The notes beneath the pieces were generated by a model. The model was not told where the DNA came from. It was given only the letters and a program-made list of their open reading frames with translations, and searched no databases. From assembly GCA_026874595.1 (NCBI GenBank), contig CM049318.1, positions 51,800,750-51,864,749 of the forward strand: a DNA stretch of 64,000 nucleotides, given 5' to 3'. Origin of the DNA: Sipunculus nudus (lineage: Eukaryota > Annelida > Sipuncula > Golfingiida > Sipunculidae). Both the position numbers and the translations under genes were made by a program. Of the stretch, positions 1-12,223 are shown piece after piece (within the stretch, counting starts at the first letter, position 1; every line of letters starts with the position of its first letter).

Positions 1-1005
1 AGATGGACGCTGTGCAAAAATGGCTGCAGGTGGCGCCACCAGTTTTGCGTATGATAAAGAGCTATGTAAGAACTATACACATGCAAAATTTTGACCCAAT
101 CGGTCAAACGGTTTCCAAGATATGAGCTTGGGTATCTGCTGCATAAATGTAGAATGTAGGTGGCGCCACCTGTCATAAAATCAAGAGAGCTGTCGGGGAT
201 GTATAAACCTGCAAAATTTTAGGCATATATGTCAAACCATTGCAGAGATATGAGTGATTTTATCCCATGGCAGACAAATAGACGGGAGCTGTGCAAAAAT
301 GGCTGCAGGTGGAGCCACCAGTTTTGCGTATGATAAAGAGCTATGTGAGAACTATACACATGCAAAACTTTGGCCCAATCGGTCAAACGGTTTCCAAGAT
401 ATGAGCTTGGATATCTGCTGCATAAATGTAGAATGTAGGTGGCGCCACCTGTCATAAAATCAAGAGAGCTGTCGGGGATGTATAAACCTGCAAAATTGTA
501 GGCAGATATGTCAAACCATTGCAGAGATATGAGTGATTTTATCCCATGGCAGACAAATAGACGGGAGCTGTGCAAAAATGGCTGCAGGTGGAGCCACCAG
601 TTTTGCGTATGATACAGAGCTATGTGAGATCTATACACATGCAAAATTTTGGCTCAATCGGTCAATCGGTTCCCGAGATATGAGCTTGGATTTCTGCAGC
701 GTAAACGTTAATGTAGGTGGCGCCACCTGTCATACAATCAAAAAAGCTGTCCAGGATGTATACGCATACTGAATTTAAGGTGAATTAGTCAAACCACTGC
801 AGAGATATGAGTGATTTTAACCCAAGGCATACGAACAGATGGACACTGTGCAAACATGGTTGCAGATGGCGCCACCATTTTTTGTGTATGTTATAAAGCT
901 CTCCAAGGGCTACATTTGTGCAAAAAAATTTTCCTGATCGGTCAAACGGTTCCAGAGATATGTGGGTTTATGTGTGGAAACAGACGCACAAACTGACGCG
1001 GAGCT
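1..1005. repeat. 279-bp tandem satellite, about 3.6 copies
   Basis: The core GGCTGCAGGTGG recurs at 22, 301 and 580, and as a diverged form near 858, giving a period of 279 bp. The array is cut by the left window edge. Each unit carries the 12-bp palindrome GGTGGCGCCACC, or a one-base variant, at two sites about 130 bp apart (29 and 159 in the first unit; perfect copies also at 438 and 717). Units 2 and 3 have GGTGGAGCCACC at the first site. The last unit is the most diverged, as expected at an array edge. The open frames across it repeat with the period and are not genes. Confidence 0.95.
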
Positions 1006-1190
1006 TAGAGGAAAAGTCAGAGGTCAAAACAAAATCGGGGCGCAGCAGTTCACATGTGACCTGAACATAATCCCGGGTTTCGTAAAATTCCGCCCAGCGG
1101 TTATGGAGGAGTTCTCTGGACACCTACGCGGCGGCCGCGGCGGCGTGCAGCTGAAACATAGTATCCGCAAAACTCTGTTTTGGCGGATAC
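1006..1190. other. Spacer between satellite and dispersed repeat
   Basis: Short GC-richer unique-looking stretch with a CpG-rich dyad (GCGGCGGCCGCGGCGGCG, around 1128-1146). No gene is recognised. It separates the satellite from the dispersed repeat that begins near 1191. Confidence 0.5.
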
Positions 1191-3262
1191 AATTATTGAG
1201 AAACAGGTGCTTCTGTATGAATTTTCATTCAATACAAGCCAACTGTACTGCACTTTTATAAATGATGGTAATATTTATTCAGAAATATTTGACCCAATCC
1301 TTTACAAAATTACATAAATATACATCCAACTGCATTCACTTTAAAAGGAATTAAAAGATGGTTGCCTGGTGGCCATATTGGACTTCTGACAAGTCTGAAA
1401 TCAGACAACAAACATTCTCTAAATCGGACCAAACATTAAAGAAAAATTACTGAAACTGCACTGAAGAAAGAATTTCTAAGGTGGCTAACTGGCAGACATA
1501 ATGGATTTCTGACAAGTATGACATTTAATATCCCACATTCTCCAATAAGAGACCAAACTTGGGGCAAATTATCCAGTAATGAATGCCCAAAATCATTCAA
1601 AAGGCATGTCCAGGCGCTCATATCAGATTTATAGATATGCATTGGTAAAAAGTGTAAGTCCAATATTTTTTATTATCACTCTGCTTTTCAATGGGGTCAG
1701 CAGGGTAGGTAAACTGCCAAACCTGAAAGAAAATAAATGCAGAAAGCATGACTAAGAGTCTTGAAATAAAACAAAAAGCCATCCTAAATCAAGGTACACA
1801 TCCACATATTATGAGAACAAACACTTGCTTTTATATGTGGTGATACATATTAAAATATTCAGATATCTAGGAAACTATGTTTATTGCTAGGATTCCATAA
1901 AATAAACTGCAAAATGTTCCCATCATCTTATAAATCAGAAGCTAAACCTTAATACTATACTCTCATAGTCTTAATGCCTGACTGAAGCATTCAGACAACA
2001 GTGTTTTTGTTATGAAGTAACGAGGTACTGAGCCTTATCACTTAATAGGCTGATACAAAAGGGAGTCATATGTCACCAGTGTCACTCACAATTACAGCCA
2101 CAAAGGGAGATGTACCAGCTGGAGTGGGATGGTTATATATACAAGAAAAATAGAGATGGTCTATAAAATAAGTAATTGTGAACATCCCTGACCTATGACC
2201 TTGGCCTTTTGCCCACATATCAACTGGATTTTTTTCTAAATGATGGGTAACTACTAACCACTTAAATCTGGTGTAATTACTTGGCAACCAATGGGTGAAT
2301 AACTTTGACCTGCAACCTTTAACCTGCTGACCAGCTGACCCCAAAATCAATAAGTTATTTATTCAAGCATAAAGACCCATAAATATGAAGTTTGAGTCAA
2401 ACTGAGTGATGCATAGATGTGGCCTTTGTGAAAGACTGAAGGTTTGGGTTGAACAGTTACACTTGAAATATGCTCACAAGCATTTAGAACAATTAAATAT
2501 TGTGACCTTGACCTTTGACTTTTTGACCTCAACATCAATAGGCTTCTTCCCTTATTGGTAGGTAAGCCATATATGATGAAAGACAGATGGAAGGTACAGA
2601 TTGAAAAGTTTGCCTGAAAATGACTCCGCGCAAGAAGTGGGTACTGTGAACTTGACCTTTGACCTCAAAATCAACAGGTCTTTTCCCCTGTTGGCAGAGA
2701 AGCGATATCAGTGCTGAAAGGTTTGGAATGAAAAGTCTAGCTTGAAATGTGTCCACAACCTTTTCAAAGAAGTGGATCCTGTGACCCTGACCTTTGACCT
2801 TGTGACCTCAAAATCTATAGGATTCTTCTCCAACTTAGTAGGTGAGCTATATTTGAAAGATCAAAGAATTGGGATGAAAGGGTTGGCTTAAAATGCATCC
2901 ACAGGCTTTTCAAAGAAGAGGCTCCTGTGACCTTGACCTTTGACCTTTTGACCTAAAAAAATTATGGTTCTTCCCCTGTTGGTAGGTGAGCTCTATGTGA
3001 AAGATGGAAGGTTTGGGATGAAAATTTTGTCTCAAAGAGATATTTCTGGGGGGTGCAAACACACCCCACAACTTCGAGAATATAGGTCGCAGTGACCTAA
3101 TTTCAGGTTTGCCAGGAGATCTTTTTATAACCTCTAAGACTGCATAGGGTTCATGATTTGTGACCTGCTATCGGACGGCCGGCCGGCCGGACGGACAGAC
3201 GGAAGAACGACGGACAAAGACCCATCGCTATAGACCAGCATGACTGAAAGTCAGCTGAGCTA
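1191..3262 (+). repeat. Dispersed repeat family A, copy 1
   Basis: This segment matches 29617-31728 and 40950-43076 almost base for base over about 2.1 kb. Its right half is an array of degenerate units of about 140 bp, each ending in a TGACCTTTGACCT block (2509 variant, 2653, 2788, 2934). The tail is built from GGCCGGCC, GGACGGAC and GACAGACGG, followed by ACCCATCGCTATAG and the terminal CAGCTGAGCTAA. The open frames in it recur in the other copies but hold no recognisable domain, so I treat it as a non-autonomous transposon. I see no clean target-site duplication. Confidence 0.85.
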
Positions 3263-3979
3263 ATAAAACCATTCCATGGAGAAGTCCCGTGACAAAAGTC
3301 GAGTGGTACCACCATTAATTATAATGTATATTTCCCTATACTAAAGTCTCAGAAAAATAATAATTGTATCCGCAATTATTTCCGCAGAGCACGTGAAGGT
3401 TGGGAGAATAAATTAAAAAAATCCCTTTCCAGTACAGACTTAACAGTAAAATATAAAATTTAAAATTGAGAAAAAATCAAATTTCACAACTCATGGTGAC
3501 AAGTTTCAAAGTAAAAGAAACAGGCTGGTCAGGCATTCTTCAAGTGATACTTAATGGCAGGGATACATTTCCATGCCGGAGGGTGGGGGGGGGGGTTAGG
3601 AAGGAGAGCACAAGGGAGGCCCTCTTTACGACATTAAAATATTGGAAATTGAATGATATATGCCACATTACAATTTTGCGTTGACACATGTCAAGCAGGA
3701 GATGCCCTGTCTGACTTGGCCAAAAAAATGAAATACATGTTCCCGCCGGGTGAAACATCGCGTGTTGCGGCTAACAATCGGAGCTCCGGTCACTCCATTT
3801 TGTTATGGCTAACAGACACGCGTGGACTGTGCTTATCGCAGGGCTATAACAAGGTATTTAACAGCAGTATGTAAGGACTTAGACTGAGCTGGGATGGTTT
3901 TGATGGGAAACTAAACTTATAATGTGAGAAAATAGGCATAACATTGCTCTTGATTATGTCCCTTTATTAAGCATTGTGA
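3263..3979. other. No gene recognised
   Basis: AT-rich sequence with a G-rich run near 3583-3596. No splice-flanked exon or known domain was found on either strand. It leads into the duplicated block that begins near 3980. Confidence 0.4.
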
Positions 3980-4380
3980 CACAGCGAGAGCAAGTTTGAT
4001 GGCTCTGTCAGCGGGAGGAATTAAGAATTACTTAGTAACAACTGCATCGACTTGGCAAGTCTAGCGGATGAGACGGACGGACATAAGGAAAACCGACGAT
4101 CTAACAGACGAAAATCAGCTGAGCCATAACGATCTGCAGCCTGGCCACATGACATGTGAGCTTATTAACAATGTCATATGCGGCCCGCACTCTCCTTGAT
4201 GGGTAAATCGTTAATACAATTACATTTGGGGGGCAGAATAACAAATGTTTTTCCCTCACTGATTGCTTTTACATGCATGTCTGTACTATTCCCCAAAGGT
4301 ACTCATTGTATCTGTACACATTTCAGAACAAAGACAATAAGGAGAGTATGTTATTTTTATTTATATAATATATTATGAGT

Positions 4381-6667
4381 TTAAAGAATAAGCATTTATC
4401 ATTTGTTTAAATGAGCGAATGGACAATATGAACAGTACGTTGGTAACCCGAAATAACGTTCTGTCTCGACCAGGGGGGGGGGGGGGGGGGGGTTATTCAA
4501 AGTACCGAAAGTAACCTTAAATGGTCGGGGTGTCCTGAGATCTTGACACCAGTACCACAGCAAAGGAACACAATTATTATACCGAGTTATATGTAGGCGT
4601 TTATCGACTTGTACCCAATATAAATTGACCGGTTGATGCTTATATGGATATTTTTGCTCTGTAAACGATATGAATGTTTTTGAGACGATGTATTTCATTC
4701 GTCGTATTCGTATATATCATAAAAATACTATATTTATCTTCTTTATCGGAAAACCAAAATTACATTATTTTCTTCCACATAAGATAACATCAATGTCATG
4801 TTAAAAAAAACTTTTTTTAAAATCATCTGATGAGCAGCTTGATAACATACCATTATTCGTTTTTCTAACACAACACTATAATACTGGGGATGAAAAATGT
4901 TTTGATAATAACCGAAAGATCGTCACGAATATGAAAGTTCCACTTCCGATATAAGGAATGTATGCTGTGGTTGGTTTCGAATTCGCGGGGTTAAAAATTC
5001 GCGTTTTGCATTTTTCGATGACTCACGAGCGTTCCATTTTCGCAATCTCATCATACAAATCCGCTATACTCAGAATAAATCTACACTATGTGAATTTATC
5101 TTACCCAATATCATTTGAATAAATAATTATATCTCATAGACAACAAAAATAAATATTGTTCGTTAATAGCAGACAATTAGAAAGATCCCATTTAAAATAT
5201 AAGTCTTCAAACTAACACGATATATTTTTATTTATAATTTCAACCTTATTCTCTTCAATATTTCCTTCCATGATGTCAACATTTATTCACAAAAGTTTTA
5301 TTTTCACAACAACTCCCGTTTGCGAATATCGCGAGTTTGAAACCGTCGCCATCAAAAGACAACCACCGTATAATTTTGTAAATCGACAATGATGGAAGCA
5401 TCAAATGCAATTTCGCCACATTTCAATATCGCAATATCTTGTGAATATCAATACATAATATATTCCAAGCATAACAATATTTAACAAGCAATTAGAGAAA
5501 ATATTGCAAACACTTAATTTCCGCGTCAGAATAAGATAATGTTCTTCTTAGTCATAAAGCGTTAAAAGTAGTCAAATGGCAGGTCGATTTGTGTTTGGTA
5601 TTTCTTCAGCGAAAACTGTGGGTGCGATACGGAGTGAACGATTACTGATCATGTCTTTGTTTTTGGCTTAGCCAGGAGGGAATACATTCATCCCTATTCG
5701 TGTGTGTTTGTGTTTCATTTCGCAACATAATTCACACAATCATGAACGAAATCACATGAAATCATCAAAACATTTCAATGAAGAATCGATTTGACTTTGG
5801 TGTAGATCCGGCACATGATCCGGGATTCAAGAACGCCAACCAGCAATATTCAAAAATGTAGAGTCACTTGTGCACAAATGAACCTGGGAATATAGGCTAA
5901 TTAAGTGGGTGCAAAAACGGATAGGGAGCATCCCTAATTAGGGACTTCTCACACACACACACACATTATAATACATATTTCTGAATTTGTTAAATTCACA
6001 ATACACTGTTTGGTAAATTCAGGCGTAAAATCGGAAATACACTTTAATATTCCTCGCATCTTACAGCGACCATTGCTTATATAAATTCAGGGCATGCATA
6101 TAAAGTGACCAATACAAGTTCAGGATTAGTCATATGATGAAAGTAGGTAGTAACAAAATGCCAAAGGATTTGTAATTGGTCATCATCCAACAACACACCG
6201 ACAACCGTGCCAAATATAAATAAAATCATTTCTCCCACATAAGATCACATCACTATAAATGTCAGAACAAAAACGTAAGAATTATGTAAGGTAGCTTGAT
6301 AACATATTGGATATTCTTTACAAAAAACTGAATCCTAATATTGCTATTATACTGGGAATGAAGAAAAGATTGTTTTTGCTGATAATCCAAATAATTCGGA
6401 AAATGAAATGTAAATTAATGAGTACGGTAAAGGACATTGCTGAAGCTCAGATATCCCTAAGGAATATACATAATATTGCAAATCAACGATTATGGACTTG
6501 TCGCTTGCAACTGTAGCCATGACAACATGAAATCCAAGCCTTTGGTGATAAATTAAGATATATTTTCCATTGTCATATAGACTTTACAAGCGCCCCCCTC
6601 CCCCTGTACACAGATGGCGGAGGCTTGCATTCCTTAGAATTCAGAATAATGATTTCTGATTTTTGAG
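4381..6667. other. 3' flank of receptor pseudogene, no gene
   Basis: AT-rich flank with a 20-G run at 4473-4492. Blocks around 5500-5900 match the 3' flank of the intact gene (21030-21430). A short frame opening with an ATG near 5779 is shared between the two flanks, but its differences change amino acids freely, so it looks noncoding. A short CA run lies at 5951-5964. Confidence 0.5.
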
Positions 6668-6829
6668 TTAATATGTCCCAAAGTATATAACAACGAAGAG
6701 TACATAGGCGGCGGGGAATAGGAAACGTAGACCCCAGGTGAGACCACGAGTGACCTTGACCCTCAGATGGGATGTGTAGTAAGTGACGTCTCGAGGCGAA
6801 GTCCGTGTGGGTTCTTGGCCGTCTTGAGT
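6668..6829 (-). pseudogene. Pseudogene exon 9 (M4), acceptor lost
   Basis: The segment is 162 nt, the same length as the intact exon 9, and open to a TAA at 6668-6670. It encodes the end of the M3-M4 loop and an M4-like helix ending in FGTY. The base pair before it on the minus strand is AT where the intact gene has AG, so the normal splice acceptor is missing. The next AG downstream (CTCAAG) would shift the frame. Confidence 0.9.
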
Positions 6830-7276
6830 ATGTAGAAAGTGGAATCACATTATAAAAATGTTTAAAATTATTCCGTTTTATGATCACAGCAAAAGTCTTT
6901 GAAATTTATAATTGCTTGAAATAAATTAGTATTTTACCAGAAGTCTAGTTTAGTTGACAAAAAGAAGCTAGTAAAAAAGTATTCAAAAATGGGAGATCGT
7001 GAGTTCGAATCTCAGATGAGGCGGTGAGATTTTTCACGGTCGACCCCAACCCAAGGTGACCGCTCTACAGATTAAATGGGAAACCTGTGCCCCACGGCCC
7101 TGTTTTAAAATGATATTGCCAAACATTTGATGATAACACCCTGGTTAACACCAAACAATTAAATAAAAGCATCGCGTGTGGAACTGCCTGAAATCGGAAT
7201 GGAATTCACCAGATGTACAGACTTATTAAATTAGTATAAAAATTGGAGAATACCTTTAAATTTTATTTAAATATAC

Positions 7277-7421
7277 CATAATTTTGAAGTCTCCTTGACC
7301 CCTGACCTTCTCTTTGACTGCCCGGGTCACTAGGTGCAGTAAGAGAACCTCCAGTAATGTTAAAGCTTGGCAAAAACATATGGACCAGGAACCACACGTC
7401 TAACGCAATCATATACGGCAC
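7277..7421 (-). pseudogene. Pseudogene exon 8 (M3), 1-nt insertion
   Basis: The acceptor TTATAG and donor GTATAT are kept. The exon is 145 nt against 144 in the intact copy. The extra base (around 7371, reading TTTTTGCCAAGC for TTTTTCCAAGC) shifts the frame in the middle of M3. Before it the VPYM...DVWFLVH frame matches the intact gene. Confidence 0.92.
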
Positions 7422-8033
7422 CTATAATAACAAGTGCATATCAAAAGTGCATAATACGATCATCATATATGTCAGGCAACATATGACCTCATTAAATAGG
7501 CATACATTTTCGCAGAGAATTGAACCAAATCGGGTTACTTTATGGGTTAAACATGGATTCTGCATTCATCAAGTGCGCATCCAATTCTGTTATAAATATG
7601 CATTTTTTTAATCATTTTTTAACGAGGGCGAGATAATTTCTTGGTATATAGTTATAATAAGTTTTATGTAAATCTACCTAATCCCTGCAGTGAAAAATAA
7701 ATTTATGGTCACTGCACATGTCTATACATATACTGCATATAATACGACCCGTCTTTGCAGCAAATATAAAAAGCGAAGATATATGTAGATACAAAATCTG
7801 CTGCTGTAAACAAAAATCAAGCACATTTGCAGCGATTAAACTTCGAACCAGACAAATTTAGTTTATTTTAAAGAAATGGTTGAAAGTACTTTAATAACCC
7901 TCTCTTTCATGCTTTTTCCAATGAACGCTTTCATTATTGTCTATACATGTTTTTTTTTATTTTTAAATCAGTTGATAAAAAAAACCCACTTGATTCCTTA
8001 AATTCACTACGAGTTTGATTAATGTAAAATTAC

Positions 8034-8250
8034 CTCGGGACTGTCCGTGGTACTTGCCACCATGAGCAGAAGGAACGCAAGGAACAGTGACGTAGTCAGC
8101 ACAGTTTTAGCCAACATGGCTTCCTCTGGCATCCAGTAGGTGATGTAGATTGTGCCATGAGTACAATGGTGGACAGGAACCACGTACTAACGTAGTGTCC
8201 TTGTAGGCGTTGTAGGGAAAAGTTCAGTTTAACAGACTGAAAAGTTCCAG
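8034..8250 (-). pseudogene. Pseudogene exon 7 (M1-M2), 1-nt deletion
   Basis: The acceptor CCTTAG and donor GTAATT are present. The exon is 217 nt against 218 in the intact copy. One base is missing after the M1 motif (GCACAATC against GCTCTGATC, around 8150), which shifts the frame before M2. Downstream the M2 sequence is still recognisable in the other frame (MLAKTVLTTSLFLAF). The conserved M1 proline is serine here. Confidence 0.93.
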
Positions 8251-8854
8251 CTAAGGATAAAAGAAAGATTTTCAAACTCATGTTATAAAGAATGTCACCT
8301 TTGTAAATTTACTTTGTCTTATCGATACTTTGCTCATGGGACAAAACTTGGAGTTGATGCACAAGGCGACACTATGTTCTCATTTGTCTTATCGAGTATA
8401 TTTATGTGCTCTCTGTCAACCCTGAAGGTGAAACCCGGAGAATCTTGTTATACAAGGCAGCGGTTAAAGCGAAGGAGGTACAGAACGACTGCAGAGTATA
8501 ACCGCTACCTGAGGAGTGAACAAGGTTATTTTTTTCTTTCTTTCCAATTTCAACAATTGGCTTTAAGAGATATAAAACATTTTACGTGTGGATGGCATAT
8601 TCTACTGGGTGTCAATATGTGTTTATGTATGAGACTTATGTTTGGACATTCTCCACACAGAGGCTTCATGTCTGTAATGTGAAGGATAAATCATGGATTC
8701 GATTCTGCGTAAAGATTGGAGTAAAAGAAAAAAAGCGCCCTGCATGTATGACGTATAAGCAGGGATAATTAGGAATCCGTGATTATTTTCTTAGTGGTTT
8801 TGAAAACTACAGCCCTACAGTCAGAAATCAGACTTCCATGAACCTCTTGGAGAT

Positions 8855-8935
8855 GGGACGAAGCCTAGTGGTTAAGGGGTTGGACTTTGGAGCTGAAGAT
8901 CCCCGGTATGAACCCCGCCGGTGCCTCAAAGGCAT
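8855..8935 (+). mobile_element. tRNA-derived SINE head
   Basis: CCTAGTGGTTAAGGGGTTGG resembles an RNA polymerase III A box, and GGTATGAACCCC about 35 nt downstream resembles a diverged B box. There is no foldable complete tRNA, so it is a tRNA-like SINE fragment. The same motif appears inverted at 43240-43305. Confidence 0.6.
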
Positions 8936-11900
8936 AATCGTGAAATCTCTTTATATAACCTAAGAAATTGACGACAGGTTATAACTTCTGGATTATTTCT
9001 AACCCAGTGCATATAAAACCTGAAAGCCAGAAGGCTTTAAGTGATCATATCATTCTTATCATATAGATAACTTCATCCTCATTCAATAGACACTGCCACT
9101 AACAGGGACACGGACCTATCCTTAAAAAAACTCTGGAAGATGATGGCTGACTCAGCTCGAACCCCATCTTGAAAATGATAGCCATCTTGAAACACGGAAA
9201 AGAAAGTAATTCTATCACCTGATAAGATAGAAAGACAGCCTATTTTGGCATGCCAAACGCATTAAAGTGGTTATTGTTGAGTTTTTTTATCATCTTACCT
9301 ATAAATCCAAGATGGCTGCCTATGCGATTATGATAATACATTGCATAGAGGGTATTTACCAATATATGAGTCAGAGGGATGATACGCTCTGAACACAGCA
9401 CGTGACCTCCCAGCCCAGTGACCTTCCACTCACATGCTGTGAGAAATGGCAGGATTCTTCAGGTTTGGCAACACCCAGTCAGCTTGCTCTAGATAAAGTA
9501 AAATCTGATTGGCTCTGCGTTCAAAAAAAATCTGCAGAACTGTTAGAAGAAATCTGATTGGCTTAGCGCGCGTTACGCTCCCGAGGCAGCGGAAATCTTA
9601 CGCTTCTAAAGAAGCAACTGATTTTCACGCTGCCAGCTTTGACCGTTTATGATATATTTAGACACCAGATGGCGGTTCGTTGTCCGCTGAACAAAACGTG
9701 CGTATGATGTGACAAGCAGCCAACCAGATGCCAATAAACAAACACGCGACAGGCATCCTGGCTCCGCCCATAGCTGCGCTTCAAGCGCCGTTTGAAGACA
9801 AGTTTACGTTCGAGTTTTAATTGCCACCTCTGCATTTTCGCAACATCGACCGATTCGATTCTAACAGTATGACTGTGTTAGCGTAGCCATGTGTCTGGTG
9901 TCTGCAGAACTGAAACTAGCCAGCGAGGTGTGCACGCAGCCTTTGTTGTTACGTTTCGTTTGAATTACAGCTCAGCGACCGGGCATCCTATGTGCCAAAG
10001 GCTCTAAGTAAACCACGTCTGCGGCAATTCTCTCTGAGCCTGTGGCCTGTTCATACGGTTACCGGGACGATGAGCTGTCACTCAAAACGAAATCAACATG
10101 ATTGGCTCCGTGTATTCCTCATTCGGCCGGGTCTTCCAGCACAAGGTCTCATCTGATTGGACAAAAATACAGTGCTCCCTCTGGTGTAGCAATGCAGGAT
10201 ACGAGGTCATAAAAAACAGCGCTTACGATATAGCAAGTAGACCTATAGTTAAAGCGCTGTGTAAAGAGCGTAAGCGCCCCTATAGGTAACGTAGTCCTAT
10301 TTGTTTACATGACCTGGTGTCACCAAGCCCTGAACCTGGAGGAGAGTAGTTAATGGTCTGGCTTTCTCTGGTTGGCTCTAGCCATCATGTGGTGGAGCAT
10401 CAAAAACACCCCATTGTTTGATTTTTAAGTATATTAAGCATAATTTCCAATAAAATTGACAGTATTGGTCAATTTAAAAAAAAAAAAATCTGTGGCCAAT
10501 CAAAGAGGTGTTGTCCAAATGCTTGTTTGGGACTGCTAGGTGGGGTATTTTGGGCGTCACTATATTTTGGTCAGGATGGTTAAAAAAGGAGATACACAAG
10601 CCCCCTTTTTCTTGGTCTAGTTTGACTGAAGAAACAACAAATTCTCAGGTTTAATATCATAATTTAATATAAAGTTTAATATCATGATTTATTTTGAAAA
10701 TTATTTAAAAGGGGCCCAAACCTCAGGTGTTTTTATAGATGTCATATAGGGAAAATAAATACAGCCACATGTCCTATAAACAAATATAGCTGTGCAGGGC
10801 AAGCTCGTGCGGCACGCAATACAGGAAATATGCAGACAGTGGGGGATAACTGTCCTCAGGCAAGTCAGTATACAGACTGATTGAAAGCTGACGATCGCAT
10901 CGTGTGTATTCCAATTGGGTGAAAAAGTCTGTGCTGCCAAGCGCTTTCCACAGCAGTGTAAAGTGACCGGTACCTCGAAGAACATCCGTCTGTGCTGGTG
11001 ATACCTGCAATGTACCAGATGATAAAAAAACGCAGCCACCATTTTTGCATTCGATATTTCTCATTTGCACTGAAACAGAGGTATATGGGAATCATAAAAG
11101 TATATAAACGTTTCCATTATATGTGTATTGTCTCACGCTATACGTTTATTTTGACTCAAGAAAAAGATTTGCCAGCAAAACTATCCAGGCACACGGAATT
11201 ACTGTCTCTGCTTCACTTCTTTTATATTCTTAGTATGATGTAGTGGTTATGTATGTGAGTAAACACACTCCACGTGTTCACGAATGTTTACCATGACAAG
11301 ACTGAAAGACGGGAGGTCCGACCTTGCGCATGCGTGACAACTCAAAACCAAAGAAAAATATACATTTTAGAATATATTGAAGTACTATTTGTAGACACCA
11401 TAGTATTTTAAGAAGAAAACACTAAATGTAATGTATATAAACATAACTGATATGTGAATAAGGCACTTTAGGCTGGTAGTGAAATTTAATATATCATTTC
11501 TGATCTGTGTCAAATTCTAACATCATTTTTCACGGACATCAGAAAATCAGAAATATTGATATAAAGAAAACAAGATCTATGATGCAAGCATAAGATTGCC
11601 TGAAAAAAAAACCAGACACACCTGGCCCGGCAAAGGGCCTTTCATTTGATACCAAATATTGGACTACTGTGCAGTATTTAAAATAAGTGTTAGTAAAAAG
11701 GCAACTTTAGCCCAATTTTAATACCAACAGTTCCATTATTGATTCATAGAGCGACTTTGGAGACTTTTAACTTTTATAAATGAATTTATTGAACCAACAA
11801 CAAATACAGTGCACTTGCAATATATTCTACGTCAAATATAACCGGATTTAATTATATTTTTCTTTTCGACGGCAGTTTTGGCAGCCTCGGATTTTAACCA

Positions 11901-12033
11901 AGATAAAGTGAATTCAACTAGCCCGAGGAACGGGTGACATTTTATTACAGTCGGTTCCACCAAAGGTGAGGTTTCTGCAGGCTAAATTCGAAGGCTTTGC
12001 CCGTCCTGCACCCGTCTTTTTGTTATTGGCCAA
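8936..12033. other. Intron 6 of the receptor pseudogene, no gene
   Basis: No exon was recognised. A CpG-richer part (about 9500-10290) holds several CTGATTGG/ATTGG (inverted CCAAT) boxes at about 9505, 9554, 10098 and 10153. On the minus strand at 10774-11070 a CDRQL string loosely recalls a Cys-loop, but it is in the wrong order and lacks the paired cysteines. Sequence near 11030-11100 matches 26630-26690 in the other copy. Confidence 0.4.
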
Positions 12034-12049
12034 CACTGTGAAAAATTGT

Positions 12050-12223
12050 ACGTTATTTTACGCGACAATGTCGTGGCAGCAAAGTTGACGCTGCATAGTC
12101 GCGTGATTTTACGCACATTTGATCATATTATTCGCGTAATTTTACGCGACCAAGTGCGTGATTTTACGCTTATTTTGCATTTAGATATAGCGTAATTTTA
12201 CGTGATTCAGATCGTAATTTTAC
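12050..12223. repeat. Phased subterminal palindrome array
   Basis: Copies of GCGTRATTTTACGC, an inverted repeat GCGTAA/TTACGC with a 2-bp centre, start at 12050 (variant), 12101, 12134, 12156, 12190 (last base T) and 12212 (half degenerate). From the second copy on, the spacings are 33, 22, 34 and 22 bp, multiples of about 11 bp. Confidence 0.85.

Noticed and set aside
219-644. 141-codon minus frame and overlapping plus frames at the left edge
   Set aside because: They run through 279-bp satellite units and repeat with the same period; no independent coding signal.
2066-2756. Minus frames recurring near 31013, 41855 and 42340
   Set aside because: They are frames through dispersed family A with no domain; repetition explains their conservation.
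10774-11070. Minus frame with CDRQLSISL, recalling a Cys-loop
   Set aside because: It lies between exons 6 and 7 of the duplicate, the wrong place for a Cys-loop exon. The cysteine pair is missing and no fitting splice sites surround it.
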